Assembly (NCBI RefSeq): GCF_038051995.1
Contig: NZ_CP150290.1
Coordinates: forward strand, 6,548,501 to 6,612,500
Reading direction: 5' to 3'
DNA from: Paenibacillus sp. FSL H8-0537
GTDB taxonomy: Bacteria > Bacillota > Bacilli > Paenibacillales > Paenibacillaceae
DNA length: 64,000 nt
A program made the position numbers and the translations under genes. The notes beneath the pieces are model-generated. The model was not told the DNA's origin. It did not search any database and saw only the letters and a list, made by a program, of their open reading frames with translations. Shown piece by piece: positions 34,980 to 42,939 of the stretch (position 1 is the stretch's first letter; every line of letters starts with the position of its first letter).

Positions 34980-36962
34980 ATGGAATGGAATGAGCATGCT
35001 CATTTATGGACACAGGCGTCGGTGAAGCTGATGGATGTCAGGTTCGTGTCGTTGCGGGGAAGCGATACGCCGCCAGTCTATCAGCTTCCAGCAAACGGCT
35101 TCCTCTTTGCCGTGCGCGGTTCGGCGCACATCGCACTTGATTATACGGAATATGAGGTGAACGGCATGTTCGCGCTGCATGGCGGCAAAGGGATGCTGCT
35201 GGATATTCGCCTCGCAGCAGAGCAGTTTGACTACTATCTTGTTCTGTATAAAGCCAATGTTCCTTTGCCCAGCGACCCGCACAAACACCCTATCCATTCG
35301 CCAGCCTACCCTTTTCAGGTACAATACGGCTGTATTCCCTCCTATCCATTGTCACTGTTCGACAAGCTTGAGCTTCTCTTGCATGCTTGGAACTCGCTGG
35401 GGAATGTGGAGAAGCTTCATGCCAAAACCTTATTCTATCAGCTCATATATGAGCTTACACGGCAGCTTCGCGAGCAGACGGTAAAAATCATTCCGGCCGA
35501 TCCAGCCGAACAGGCTTTGCGGTATATCCATGAGCATTACGCGGAACCCCTTACACTTGACAAGCTGGCGTCTATGCTGGATTGCAGCCCCAGCCATCTC
35601 TCACGCATATTCAAGCAGCGCGCTTCCTGCAGTCCTATTGAATATATGATTCGTTTAAGAGTGGGCAAAGCTCGCCACCTGCTTATCCACACGGATGCGA
35701 GCTTGCAGGACATTGCTGCGGCTATCGGTTATTCCGATGTCTATTATTTCAGTAGAATTTTCAAAAAACAGTCCGGTTTATCGCCGCTTAAGTATCGTGA
35801 GCATGAGTCCGCGGAGCGCAATAACATCAAACAACATAATCCATTCCTGATGCTAAGATCGTCCATTGTTCCAGCCAAGCTCAAACGTTATATTAAAGCT
35901 CGAAGTGATAATGGTTATCAATACGAGAGCAGAGGGGATTTTCAATTGGTTAGGAACAAAAGAAACTCAGCGGCGTTGACATTACTGGTATGTCTCACGC
36001 TGCTATTGAGCGCTTGCTCAGGAACGACAGCAGGAAATCGGGCAGCAGGCAGCAATGGTGCGGCAAACAATTCTGTAGCGACGTCTGGCAATACTGCAGG
36101 CAATGTTGTGCAATCGGAAGCGGCTACTATGAATTACACGGGAGCAGACGGCGAAGTCGAGGTTCCCCGCAATCCCCAACGAATTGTAGTCCTCACCCAC
36201 GCTTATGTCGGCTACTTTATGGTACTTGGCATTAATCCGGTCGGGGCGCCGAGCATGACGATGGAGAACCCGCTATACGAAGGCAAAATTGACGGAATGG
36301 AAGATATCGGAGCATGGGGCGCTTTCTCGATCGAAAAAATTATCTCCTTGAATCCGGATCTTATCGTAGCGCTGGCTAATACGGAAAACCTGGATGAGAT
36401 TAAGAAGATTGCTCCGGTTGTTACCGTAAACTATGGAGAGAAAAATTATAAAGAGCAATTAATCGAATTCGGCAAGCTGACGAACCGCGAGGATGCGGCC
36501 AAGCAGTGGGTTGCTGGCTGGGAAGCCAAAATCGCCGAGGCTAAGCCTAGAGTGCTGCAGGCAGTTGGCGATAAAACCGTATCGGTGCTAAGCCCTCACA
36601 ATAAAGGCGTATATATTTACGGCGAAGGCTTTGGACGCGGAACCGAAATTTTGTACGACGAGTTTGGGCTCAAGGTACCTGCTGACTTCGATGTCAAGCT
36701 TGGCTCCAAGGAAATCTCGCTTGAGAGGGTCGCCGACTTCGCGGGAGACTACATCTTCACTACGCCAGATACAAGCGAGAGCAGTGACACAAGCCCGACG
36801 TATGAAACGGAAATATGGAAAGGGCTGCCGGCCGTTAAAGCGAACCGTGTTTTCTACATGGAAAAAGGGTCTGCTGCATTTAATGATCCAACGACACTAG
36901 AAGCGATGCTTCCGTTTATTGTAAACAGCCTCACCAATGGAGAAAATGAAGATGGAGCATGA
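34980..36962 (+). CDS. AraC regulator fused in frame to a siderophore-binding lipoprotein
   Basis: One uninterrupted 660-codon frame from ATG 34980 (GGGGGTG upstream). Residues about 1-175 are a cupin-like sensor. Residues about 180-290 carry the two AraC helix-turn-helices (LTLDKLASMLDCSPSHLSRIFKQ; LQDIAAAIGYSDVYYFSRIFKKQSGLSPLKYREHE). About 35 residues of non-conserved, basic linker follow, then an internal signal peptide with lipobox (ALTLLVCLTLLLSACSG, Cys near residue 341), then a type-3 iron-siderophore binding domain (VEVPRNPQRIVVLTHAYVGYFMVLGINPV, IISLNPDLIVALANTENL, FYMEKGSAAFNDPTTLEAMLPFIVNSL). The linker DNA contains a Fur box, promoter-like boxes and an AGAGGGG-TTG start at 35946. 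Two genes whose stop codon was lost, or a membrane-spanning sensor, are both possible. Confidence 0.85.
   Translation: MEWNEHAHLWTQASVKLMDVRFVSLRGSDTPPVYQLPANGFLFAVRGSAHIALDYTEYEVNGMFALHGGKGMLLDIRLAAEQFDYYLVLYKANVPLPSDPHKHPIHSPAYPFQVQYGCIPSYPLSLFDKLELLLHAWNSLGNVEKLHAKTLFYQLIYELTRQLREQTVKIIPADPAEQALRYIHEHYAEPLTLDKLASMLDCSPSHLSRIFKQRASCSPIEYMIRLRVGKARHLLIHTDASLQDIAAAIGYSDVYYFSRIFKKQSGLSPLKYREHESAERNNIKQHNPFLMLRSSIVPAKLKRYIKARSDNGYQYESRGDFQLVRNKRNSAALTLLVCLTLLLSACSGTTAGNRAAGSNGAANNSVATSGNTAGNVVQSEAATMNYTGADGEVEVPRNPQRIVVLTHAYVGYFMVLGINPVGAPSMTMENPLYEGKIDGMEDIGAWGAFSIEKIISLNPDLIVALANTENLDEIKKIAPVVTVNYGEKNYKEQLIEFGKLTNREDAAKQWVAGWEAKIAEAKPRVLQAVGDKTVSVLSPHNKGVYIYGEGFGRGTEILYDEFGLKVPADFDVKLGSKEISLERVADFAGDYIFTTPDTSESSDTSPTYETEIWKGLPAVKANRVFYMEKGSAAFNDPTTLEAMLPFIVNSLTNGENEDGA
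35866..35948 (+). promoter_or_regulatory. Embedded promoter, Fur box and ribosome site for the binding-protein half
   Basis: Inside the fused frame: TTGTTC (35866-35871), 17 bases, TATATT (35889-35894), then TGATAAT-G-GTTATCA (Fur box with one mismatch, 35906-35920), then AGAGGGG (35931-35937), eight bases, and TTG (35946) that starts the lipoprotein signal peptide. The product from this TTG to 36962 would be 338 residues, normal for such a lipoprotein. Confidence 0.7.
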
Positions 36963-37518
36963 GGCTCTCGGCGTTCGCTCTACGATTACAGGCAGAAGAA
37001 CGATCCGCGATTTTAACGGCGAGCCGCTGACAGAAGCAGCGATTCAGCAATTGCTGGAGGACGCGGTGTGGGCACCGTTTCATTCCTCCAAAGAGCCTTG
37101 GCGTTTTATTCTATTTACGGGAGACGGCCGGAGCAAGTTTGCGGATGCTGTAAGGTTAACCCAACCCAAGGAGATGCTTGAAAAATGGGGCACTTGGATC
37201 GAGACGCAATACTGCTCTCTTATACAAGCCCATCTAATTGTCGTCGTCAAAGCCCATCCCCGGCAAAGAGAGTGGGAGGAAGCGCTGATGGCTGCTTCCG
37301 CTCTCATTCAAAATGTACAATTGCTGGCATGGGAGCGGCAGATTGGTGTCGTATGGAAGACGCATGACTACAACTGGGATCCCCGATTTCATCGTGCTAT
37401 TGGCGTTAAAGCAGATGAGAGAATCGCCGGCACGCTGCATCTCGGCTATTTTGACAAAACACCGAAAGCAAGGCGCAGAACCCCCGCAGCCAAGCTGCTA
37501 ACCTGCTTTAGGGATTAG
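36952..37518 (+). CDS. Nitroreductase family protein
   Basis: 188-residue FMN-dependent oxidoreductase of the NfsA/NfsB superfamily: STITGRRTIRDFNGEPLTEAAIQQLLEDAVWAPFHSSKEPWRFILFTGD at the N-terminus (FMN phosphate-binding R-R-x-R/I and the W-P/APxxxNxxPW-like segment), and QNVQLLAWERQIGVVWKT further on. The first ATG is at 36937, but the one at 36952 has GGAG nine bases upstream and matches the family start better; either overlaps the end of the preceding gene. Linked to siderophore genes, it could reduce ferric complexes, which is inference. Confidence 0.88.
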   Translation: MEHEALGVRSTITGRRTIRDFNGEPLTEAAIQQLLEDAVWAPFHSSKEPWRFILFTGDGRSKFADAVRLTQPKEMLEKWGTWIETQYCSLIQAHLIVVVKAHPRQREWEEALMAASALIQNVQLLAWERQIGVVWKTHDYNWDPRFHRAIGVKADERIAGTLHLGYFDKTPKARRRTPAAKLLTCFRD

Positions 37519-37536
37519 CCGCCTGAATTGCGGGCA

Positions 37537-37579
37537 AAGAAGCATAGCTCAGGGCTGGCCCTGCTCTATGCTTCTTTTT
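37537..37579 (+). terminator. Terminator of the AraC/binding-protein/nitroreductase operon
   Basis: AAGAAGCATAG..CAGGGC pairs with GCCCTG..CTATGCTTCTT followed by TTT. Confidence 0.88.
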
Positions 37580-37588
37580 CTTGCCAGT

Positions 37589-37636
37589 AAAAAAAAGCCG
37601 TGAAGACTGCCTGACAGGCAGACGTTCACGGCTTTT
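37589..37636 (-). terminator. Terminator of glnS
   Basis: AAAAGCCGTGAA pairs with TTCACGGCTTTT with an inner CTGCCTG/CAGGCAG stem; eight T follow on the minus strand. Confidence 0.9.
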
Positions 37637-37657
37637 GCTATTAAGCTGATGCGGTAC

Positions 37658-39331
37658 TTATGCTTTTGCTGGATCGAAGGAGCTTTTCAGCGAAACGATA
37701 CGGTTGAAAGCAAGCTTCTCCGGCGTCGTATCCTTCGGATCTACATTGAAATAGCCGTGGCGGAAAAATTGGAACTTCGCTTGTCCTTCGGCATCCTTCA
37801 TATTCGGCTCCACGAAGCCTTGAAGCACCTCAAGGTTATTCGGGTTGATGCATTCAAGGAACGGCTTGCCTTCCTCTTCTGCTTCATTCGTAATAAGAGG
37901 CTCGAACAAACGGAAGTCTGCCGGAACTGCCTGTGACGCCTCCACCCAGTGAATCGTGCCCTTTACCTTGCGGGCGTTGAAGCCCGAGCCGCTTTTCGTT
38001 GCCGGATCGTATGAGCAGCGAAGCTCAATAACGTCGCCCGCTTCATTTTTCACAACCTCTTGGCAAGTAATGAAATAAGCATGCTTCAGACGCACCTCAT
38101 TGCCAGGGAACAGGCGGAAATATTTATTCGGCGGATTTTCCATAAAATCGTCCTGCTCAATATAAATCTCGCGACCGAAAGGAATTTGACGAATGCCCAT
38201 GTCTTCGTTCTCGGCGTTATTTTCTGCATCGAGCAGCTCGGTTTCGCCTTCCGGATAGTTCGTAATAACGACTTTGAGCGGTCGCAATACCGCCATCGTC
38301 CGAAGCGCCTTAAGCTTCAAGTCCTCACGGATAAAATGCTCCAGCATCCGCTCATCGACCGTGCTGTTCGCCTTCGCAACCCCGATCTCGCGACAGAAGG
38401 CGCGAATAGCTTCCGCCGTAAAGCCTTTGCGGCGCAGACCGCTGATCGTCGGCATACGCGGATCATCCCAGCCGTCCACCACTTTCTCGTCGACAAGCTG
38501 CTTTAGCTTTCTTTTGCTCATCACGGTATTCGTAACGTTCAGACGGGCGAACTCGTATTGACGAGGCACTGCCGGCATCTCGCATTCGGCAATCGCCCAG
38601 TCATAGAGCGGACGGTGATCGGCGAACTCCAGCGTACAGATGGAATGCGTAATGCCTTCAATTGCGTCGCTGATCGGATGAGCATAGTCATACATCGGAT
38701 AAATGCACCAAGCATCGCCAGTCCGGTGATGGTGGGCATGAGCGATACGGTACAGCACGGGATCACGCAGGTTGATATTCGGCGAAGCCATGTCGATCTT
38801 CGCTCTCAGCACCTTCGAGCCGTCAGGAAATTCTCCTGCGCGCATACGGGCGAACAGATCGATATTCTCTTCTGCACTGCGCTCACGGTAAGGACTGTTT
38901 TGCCCAGGCTGTGTCAGTGTGCCGCGCGTCTCGCGGATTTGCTCGGCGGACAGGTCGCATACGTATGCTTTGCCTTTATTAATGAGCAGCACTGCGCGAT
39001 TATAAAGCTCTTCGAAATAGTCCGAGGCAAAACGCAGCTCGTCCCAATCAAAGCCCAGCCACTTTACGTCCTCCTGAATGGAATCGACGTATTCGGTATC
39101 TTCCTTAACCGGGTTCGTATCGTCAAAACGCAGATTCGTTCTGCCTTTGAAATCATCAGCCAGCTCAAAATTCAAGCAAATGGACTTCGCATGCCCAATA
39201 TGCAAATAGCCATTCGGCTCCGGCGGAAAGCGCGTCACGATTTCCTTGACATGGCCGGTCTTCAAATTTTCGCTCACAATATTTTTTATAAAGTTAGAGG
39301 ATGACAGCTTTGTGTCCACGTTGTTTTCCAT
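37658..39331 (-). CDS. glnS: Glutaminyl-tRNA synthetase
   Basis: 557-residue class I aminoacyl-tRNA synthetase that charges tRNA-Gln directly. Signature [16 protein letters not shown] (HIGH at 44-47), the GlnRS phrase [63 protein letters not shown], and the KMSKS-type loop [13 protein letters not shown]. The C-terminal anticodon-binding beta-barrels are complete (ending [12 protein letters not shown]). ATG 39331 has AAAGG ten bases upstream; a longer frame start is unlikely. Many Bacillota lack this enzyme and use GluRS plus GatCAB, so its presence is notable. Ends in its own terminator. Confidence 0.95.
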   Translation of the reverse strand: MENNVDTKLSSSNFIKNIVSENLKTGHVKEIVTRFPPEPNGYLHIGHAKSICLNFELADDFKGRTNLRFDDTNPVKEDTEYVDSIQEDVKWLGFDWDELRFASDYFEELYNRAVLLINKGKAYVCDLSAEQIRETRGTLTQPGQNSPYRERSAEENIDLFARMRAGEFPDGSKVLRAKIDMASPNINLRDPVLYRIAHAHHHRTGDAWCIYPMYDYAHPISDAIEGITHSICTLEFADHRPLYDWAIAECEMPAVPRQYEFARLNVTNTVMSKRKLKQLVDEKVVDGWDDPRMPTISGLRRKGFTAEAIRAFCREIGVAKANSTVDERMLEHFIREDLKLKALRTMAVLRPLKVVITNYPEGETELLDAENNAENEDMGIRQIPFGREIYIEQDDFMENPPNKYFRLFPGNEVRLKHAYFITCQEVVKNEAGDVIELRCSYDPATKSGSGFNARKVKGTIHWVEASQAVPADFRLFEPLITNEAEEEGKPFLECINPNNLEVLQGFVEPNMKDAEGQAKFQFFRHGYFNVDPKDTTPEKLAFNRIVSLKSSFDPAKA

Positions 39332-39534
39332 TGTGACCAACCTTTCCCACGAAAATAGATATCTTTCTATAATACACAAAATCCCGCAAAATTATAAGAT
39401 CATCCGCATGGTTAATAAAATAGATGGCATGTGATCAACCTTTGTTTTCATAGGTTCTATCAATAACGTATTTGCTCGCGGCATGGCGCGCGCTGCCAGT
39501 AGCCCTTGCAACCTGAACGGATGGTGAAGACATC

Positions 39535-40899
39535 ATGACTGGGAAGCCGATCGTTATTTTTCCCTACAGCCGCTTTGGAGCGTTCCCGGCGGCGGAGCGC
39601 GACTGGCTGGCTAAGCTCGGAGAGCAGCGTCACATCTATATGATCGCCGAGGACGCGCTCCCGGACTGGGCAAGCGCCGCGTCCATCGTTCCCCTATCGC
39701 TCGCTCGTCTGCCTGAGCTGGATTGGGACCGCACCTGCGCGCTTGTGCTCCATCCTTGCTGGACACATATTGCAGCACCGCTGGCATCGCGCAGCCTGAT
39801 CGCCTATCTTCCTGATTCAGAGCCGCAGGAAGCAGAGCGATGGCGCTCCTATCGCAGCTGGCTGTGCGCGCGGGCGACGCTCGTCGTTGCTGCCACCGAA
39901 GCCTTTTATTTGGAGCAGGCCTTTTGCCGCGGCGATATTTTCCTGCTTGATGGCACCGATGAAACGTCCGATCTGCTGGCGAGACAAGCGATTGAATGGC
40001 ATATCGACGGCTATGAATCACAGATGCTCATACGGCTGCAGCAGCGCTACCGCGCCATTTGGCATGAGGAGCAGGCCGACAAAACGCGGGCCGCGGGCCG
40101 GATTGCTGAAGCAAGGGAGCAGGCAGATATGGCGGCGCTGGAGCAGAACAATCGAGCTGAAGGTGAGCAAGACGCTGCGACGCTGCAACAAAGCAGGCAA
40201 GCGGCGGCGAGGGAGGAAGATGATCAAGCTGGCATTCCAGCCGTTTATAGGCGAAGACTGACGGACCAGCTTTTTTTCCATGCGGTGTATCGCTACTTGA
40301 CTGGCGAAAGTCTGCGAGCGCAAGGCGAACTGCTCGCCGCCTTTGAGCAAGCCGTGCTGGATGGGCGCGAGCAGGCGCTGCAGCATATTTATCGATTTCG
40401 TTCCGCCATGCAGCTGGAGCTGGGATTGATAGATGAAGCGGTGCGCACCTATCTGCACACAGCGCTTTCTGATGAAGAGCAGCTGCAGGGCGAGCGGCTG
40501 CTCCGGTGGATGGACGGCGGCAAGCACTTCCTAGCAGAGGCACTGCTGTACCAGCTCAACGATGATTATCGATCGGCGATTGCAAGGCTTGAGCCACTGC
40601 AAGCCGATCCGGAAGCCCGCAAGCTGCTTGCTGAGCTTTACCTGCAAAGCGGCAGGCTGGAAAGCGCCTACCTGCTGCTGTCTAAAGAACCGCTGGGGAG
40701 CATAGCGGAACGCGAGCAGTTTCAGCTGATGACCGGCACGGTGCTGCTGCTTCAGGGCAAGCGCCATGAAGCCATCCATTGCTGCCTTATCGCGGCGGAG
40801 ACTAACATCGAGGCGCTTGGCAACATCATCGAGCTTGCCAAGCTCGATCATATCGTAATGGAGCAGGCGCACCATCGCGATAGGGAGGTTCAGCCATGA
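39535..40899 (+). CDS. GT-B-half plus TPR protein, glycosyltransferase-associated
   Basis: 454 residues. The first 165 (KPIVIFPYSRFGAFPAAERDWLAKLG..., LIAYLPDSEPQEAERWRSYRSWLCARATLVVAATEAFYLEQAFCRGDIFLLDGTDETSDLLA) resemble the N-terminal acceptor-binding Rossmann half of TuaH-like GT4 enzymes, including the 'store as killer of SxA.. LLP/LDG' transition. The nucleotide-sugar-binding C-terminal half is missing. Instead there is a charged linker (residues about 190-235) and a helical TPR-like region (LAAFEQAVLDGREQALQHIYRFRSAMQLELG, ..DYRSAIARLEPLQADPEARKLLAELYLQSGRLESAYLLL). Possibly a non-catalytic partner or sensor for the following glycosyltransferases. First of three overlapping or adjoining + strand genes; ribosome site is weak. 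Confidence 0.65.
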   Translation: MTGKPIVIFPYSRFGAFPAAERDWLAKLGEQRHIYMIAEDALPDWASAASIVPLSLARLPELDWDRTCALVLHPCWTHIAAPLASRSLIAYLPDSEPQEAERWRSYRSWLCARATLVVAATEAFYLEQAFCRGDIFLLDGTDETSDLLARQAIEWHIDGYESQMLIRLQQRYRAIWHEEQADKTRAAGRIAEAREQADMAALEQNNRAEGEQDAATLQQSRQAAAREEDDQAGIPAVYRRRLTDQLFFHAVYRYLTGESLRAQGELLAAFEQAVLDGREQALQHIYRFRSAMQLELGLIDEAVRTYLHTALSDEEQLQGERLLRWMDGGKHFLAEALLYQLNDDYRSAIARLEPLQADPEARKLLAELYLQSGRLESAYLLLSKEPLGSIAEREQFQLMTGTVLLLQGKRHEAIHCCLIAAETNIEALGNIIELAKLDHIVMEQAHHRDREVQP

Positions 40900-41654
40900 G
40901 TGGCTTAAAGCCATTTCGCATTCCTCGCAAAACGACAGGCAATAAGCTCACTGCTATTATGCAAGTACGCAATGAGGAGGGCCGCTATTTGGAATCGCTG
41001 CTTGCCGACCTGTCCAGCTTCGTCGATGAAATCGTCATTGTGGACGATGCAAGCACCGATGCAACCGTCGATATTTGCAAAGCCTGCCGCAAAGTTGTGA
41101 GGCTGGTGGAAAATGAGGAGCGGCTGTTCGGCTGCGAATGGCGGCTGCGCCAAATGCTGTGGCGGGCAGCCGAGGAAACCGAACCCGACTGGCTGCTCGC
41201 GGTCGATGCGGACGAATTTTATGAGGATGCCGCCAAGACTGAAATGCGAAGCTTGATCAATCAGGGAGCGTATGACTGGGTAGCTTTTCGCATGTATGAT
41301 TTCTGGGGGTCTGTGACGCATTACCGGGAGGATGCCTGGTGGAATTTGCATCAGCGACCGACGGTGACGCTCACTCGCTACTTGCCCGGCTATCATTATG
41401 CCTATCCGCAATGGGCCCATCATGTGCCGCGTCTCCCGCTCACATGCAGCGCGCTTCCCGGAGCGCTGACGGAGCTGCGCATTAAGCATTTCGGATGGGC
41501 AGGAAGTGCAGCGCAGCGCCTTCAAAAATATGAGCGGTACATGCAGCTTGACCCGGAGGGCAAATGGGGCAGCCTCGCCCACTATGCCTCGATTCTTGAT
41601 CCGAACCCCCGGCTTGTTCGCTGGGCGGAGCGAATGATACCGAAGGGGGAGTAG
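40896..41654 (+). CDS. Family 2 glycosyltransferase
   Basis: 252-residue GT-A-fold enzyme. Nucleotide-sugar site: TAIMQVRNEEGRYLESLLADLSSFVDEIVIVDDASTDATVDIC; DxD motif in WLLAVDADEFYED. The rest (AYDWVAFRMYDFWGSVTHYREDAWW..., RIKHFGWAGSAAQRLQKYERYMQLDPEGKWG) is typical of short GT2 proteins that act on proteins or surface glycans. Its ATG overlaps the previous stop by four bases and GGGAGG lies seven bases upstream. No membrane segments, so cytoplasmic. Confidence 0.88.
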   Translation: MSGLKPFRIPRKTTGNKLTAIMQVRNEEGRYLESLLADLSSFVDEIVIVDDASTDATVDICKACRKVVRLVENEERLFGCEWRLRQMLWRAAEETEPDWLLAVDADEFYEDAAKTEMRSLINQGAYDWVAFRMYDFWGSVTHYREDAWWNLHQRPTVTLTRYLPGYHYAYPQWAHHVPRLPLTCSALPGALTELRIKHFGWAGSAAQRLQKYERYMQLDPEGKWGSLAHYASILDPNPRLVRWAERMIPKGE

Positions 41655-41658
41655 AGGG

Positions 41659-42867
41659 ATGGGCAATGGGGAAGCACGGGCAGACGTCACGATTTTGACC
41701 CATAGCTATTTGAATGCCTATCAGCAGCAGTATACACGGCCCTTCGGTGGCGGGCTCGAGCGTTATGTAGGGCTGCTGTGCCGCACCATTGCAAGGATGG
41801 GGCTGCGCCCGCTCGTCTACCAGCTCTCTTATTATGGAGAATTCTCCACCAGCTACGAAGGGAGTCCGGTCCGCGGCTGGACGTATGAGGTGGACGCATT
41901 GGCTGCCGCCTTCGAGCGTATGGCGGCTGCCGCCGAGGGTCTCATTATATATGCCAGCTGCATTTGGCAGCCCATTGCCTACCGTCCTGGCAGCATCGGC
42001 ATCTGCCATGGCATCAACTGGGATTACAGCCGCATGGAGCTGAAAACGAAAGCGAACATCGCCGCCATAATCGGCAGCGCCATCCGCCAGCTCGACCTGA
42101 TCGTGTCGGTCGACTCGCATTTTCAAACCTATTGCCGCTCCACCTGCGAGTTTGACGATTCCTCCAAAATCGCCTTGCTGCCAAATCCGGTGGACACTAG
42201 CCAGTTTCGGCCAAAAAACGAGAAATCGGCAAATCGCCTGTCGTCTAAAGAAGCTTCGGGTCAGACCTATGGAAAAGAAGTGACAGCCCCTAAGCCGCTG
42301 CGCGTGCTCTATCCAAGGAGGCTGAGCTATGAGCGCGGTGTTGTAGCGATGATGCTCGTAACAGACAAGCTGCTGGACCGTTTTGCAAATGTGACCGTGG
42401 AGTTCGCGGGAGAGCTGCTGGACCATACTCCTGTCGCTGCTGCTTTTCAGCTCTGGATAGAGGCCCAGCCGCATAAGGAGCGGATCCTCGTGCGGACCTA
42501 CAGCTTTGATACCGTGCAAGATGCCTATCATGCGGCAGATATTGCCGTCATTCCTACGCTTTATTCTGAGGGAACCTCCCTCTCGTGCCTTGAAGCGATG
42601 AGCTGCGGCGTACCCGTCGTCGCCACGGATATCGGCGGGCTCAATGACATCGTCATCGATGGTTTGAACGGGCGCCTCGTGCCGCCTCGCTGGGTGCCGC
42701 TTTACGAAGCGATATGCGACTTGCTTGGAGACGCCTCTCTTCGGGGAGAAATGGCTGCTGCCGCACGTCAAACCGCGCTCGCCTTCGATGAAGCGAGATG
42801 GAGCAGCAGGTGGGAGCGCCTAATTGCGGCCCAGCTTGAGAAGCTTGGGCAGAATGCAGCGACATAA
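41659..42867 (+). CDS. Family 4 glycosyltransferase
   Basis: 402-residue GT-B retaining glycosyltransferase. N-terminal half: ILTHSYLNAYQQQYTRPFGGGLERYVGLLCRTIARMGLRPLVYQLSYYG. C-terminal half: donor site PLRVLYPRRLSYERGVVAMMLVTDKLLDRFANVTVEFAG, DAYHAADIAVIPTLYSEGTSLSCLEAMSCGVPVVATDIGGLNDIVIDGLNG with the E-x7-E motif. It starts four bases after the preceding stop with AGAGGG upstream. Last gene of the + strand group; converges with the GT2-TPR operon 72 bases away. A GCGGCTGC/GCAGCCGC hairpin at 42930-42952 separates them weakly. Confidence 0.9.
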   Translation: MGNGEARADVTILTHSYLNAYQQQYTRPFGGGLERYVGLLCRTIARMGLRPLVYQLSYYGEFSTSYEGSPVRGWTYEVDALAAAFERMAAAAEGLIIYASCIWQPIAYRPGSIGICHGINWDYSRMELKTKANIAAIIGSAIRQLDLIVSVDSHFQTYCRSTCEFDDSSKIALLPNPVDTSQFRPKNEKSANRLSSKEASGQTYGKEVTAPKPLRVLYPRRLSYERGVVAMMLVTDKLLDRFANVTVEFAGELLDHTPVAAAFQLWIEAQPHKERILVRTYSFDTVQDAYHAADIAVIPTLYSEGTSLSCLEAMSCGVPVVATDIGGLNDIVIDGLNGRLVPPRWVPLYEAICDLLGDASLRGEMAAAARQTALAFDEARWSSRWERLIAAQLEKLGQNAAT

Positions 42868-42939
42868 CACCAGAGCATTGATGCTGTGAAACTTTTTCAA
42901 CTACAATCATCATGCCATTCATAAAGGAAGCGGCTGCCG

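Noticed and set aside
40905..42771. Long minus-strand frames (261 and 429 codons) opposite the GT2 and GT4 genes
   Set aside because: Antisense shadows of two glycosyltransferase genes that carry full motif sets and good ribosome sites.
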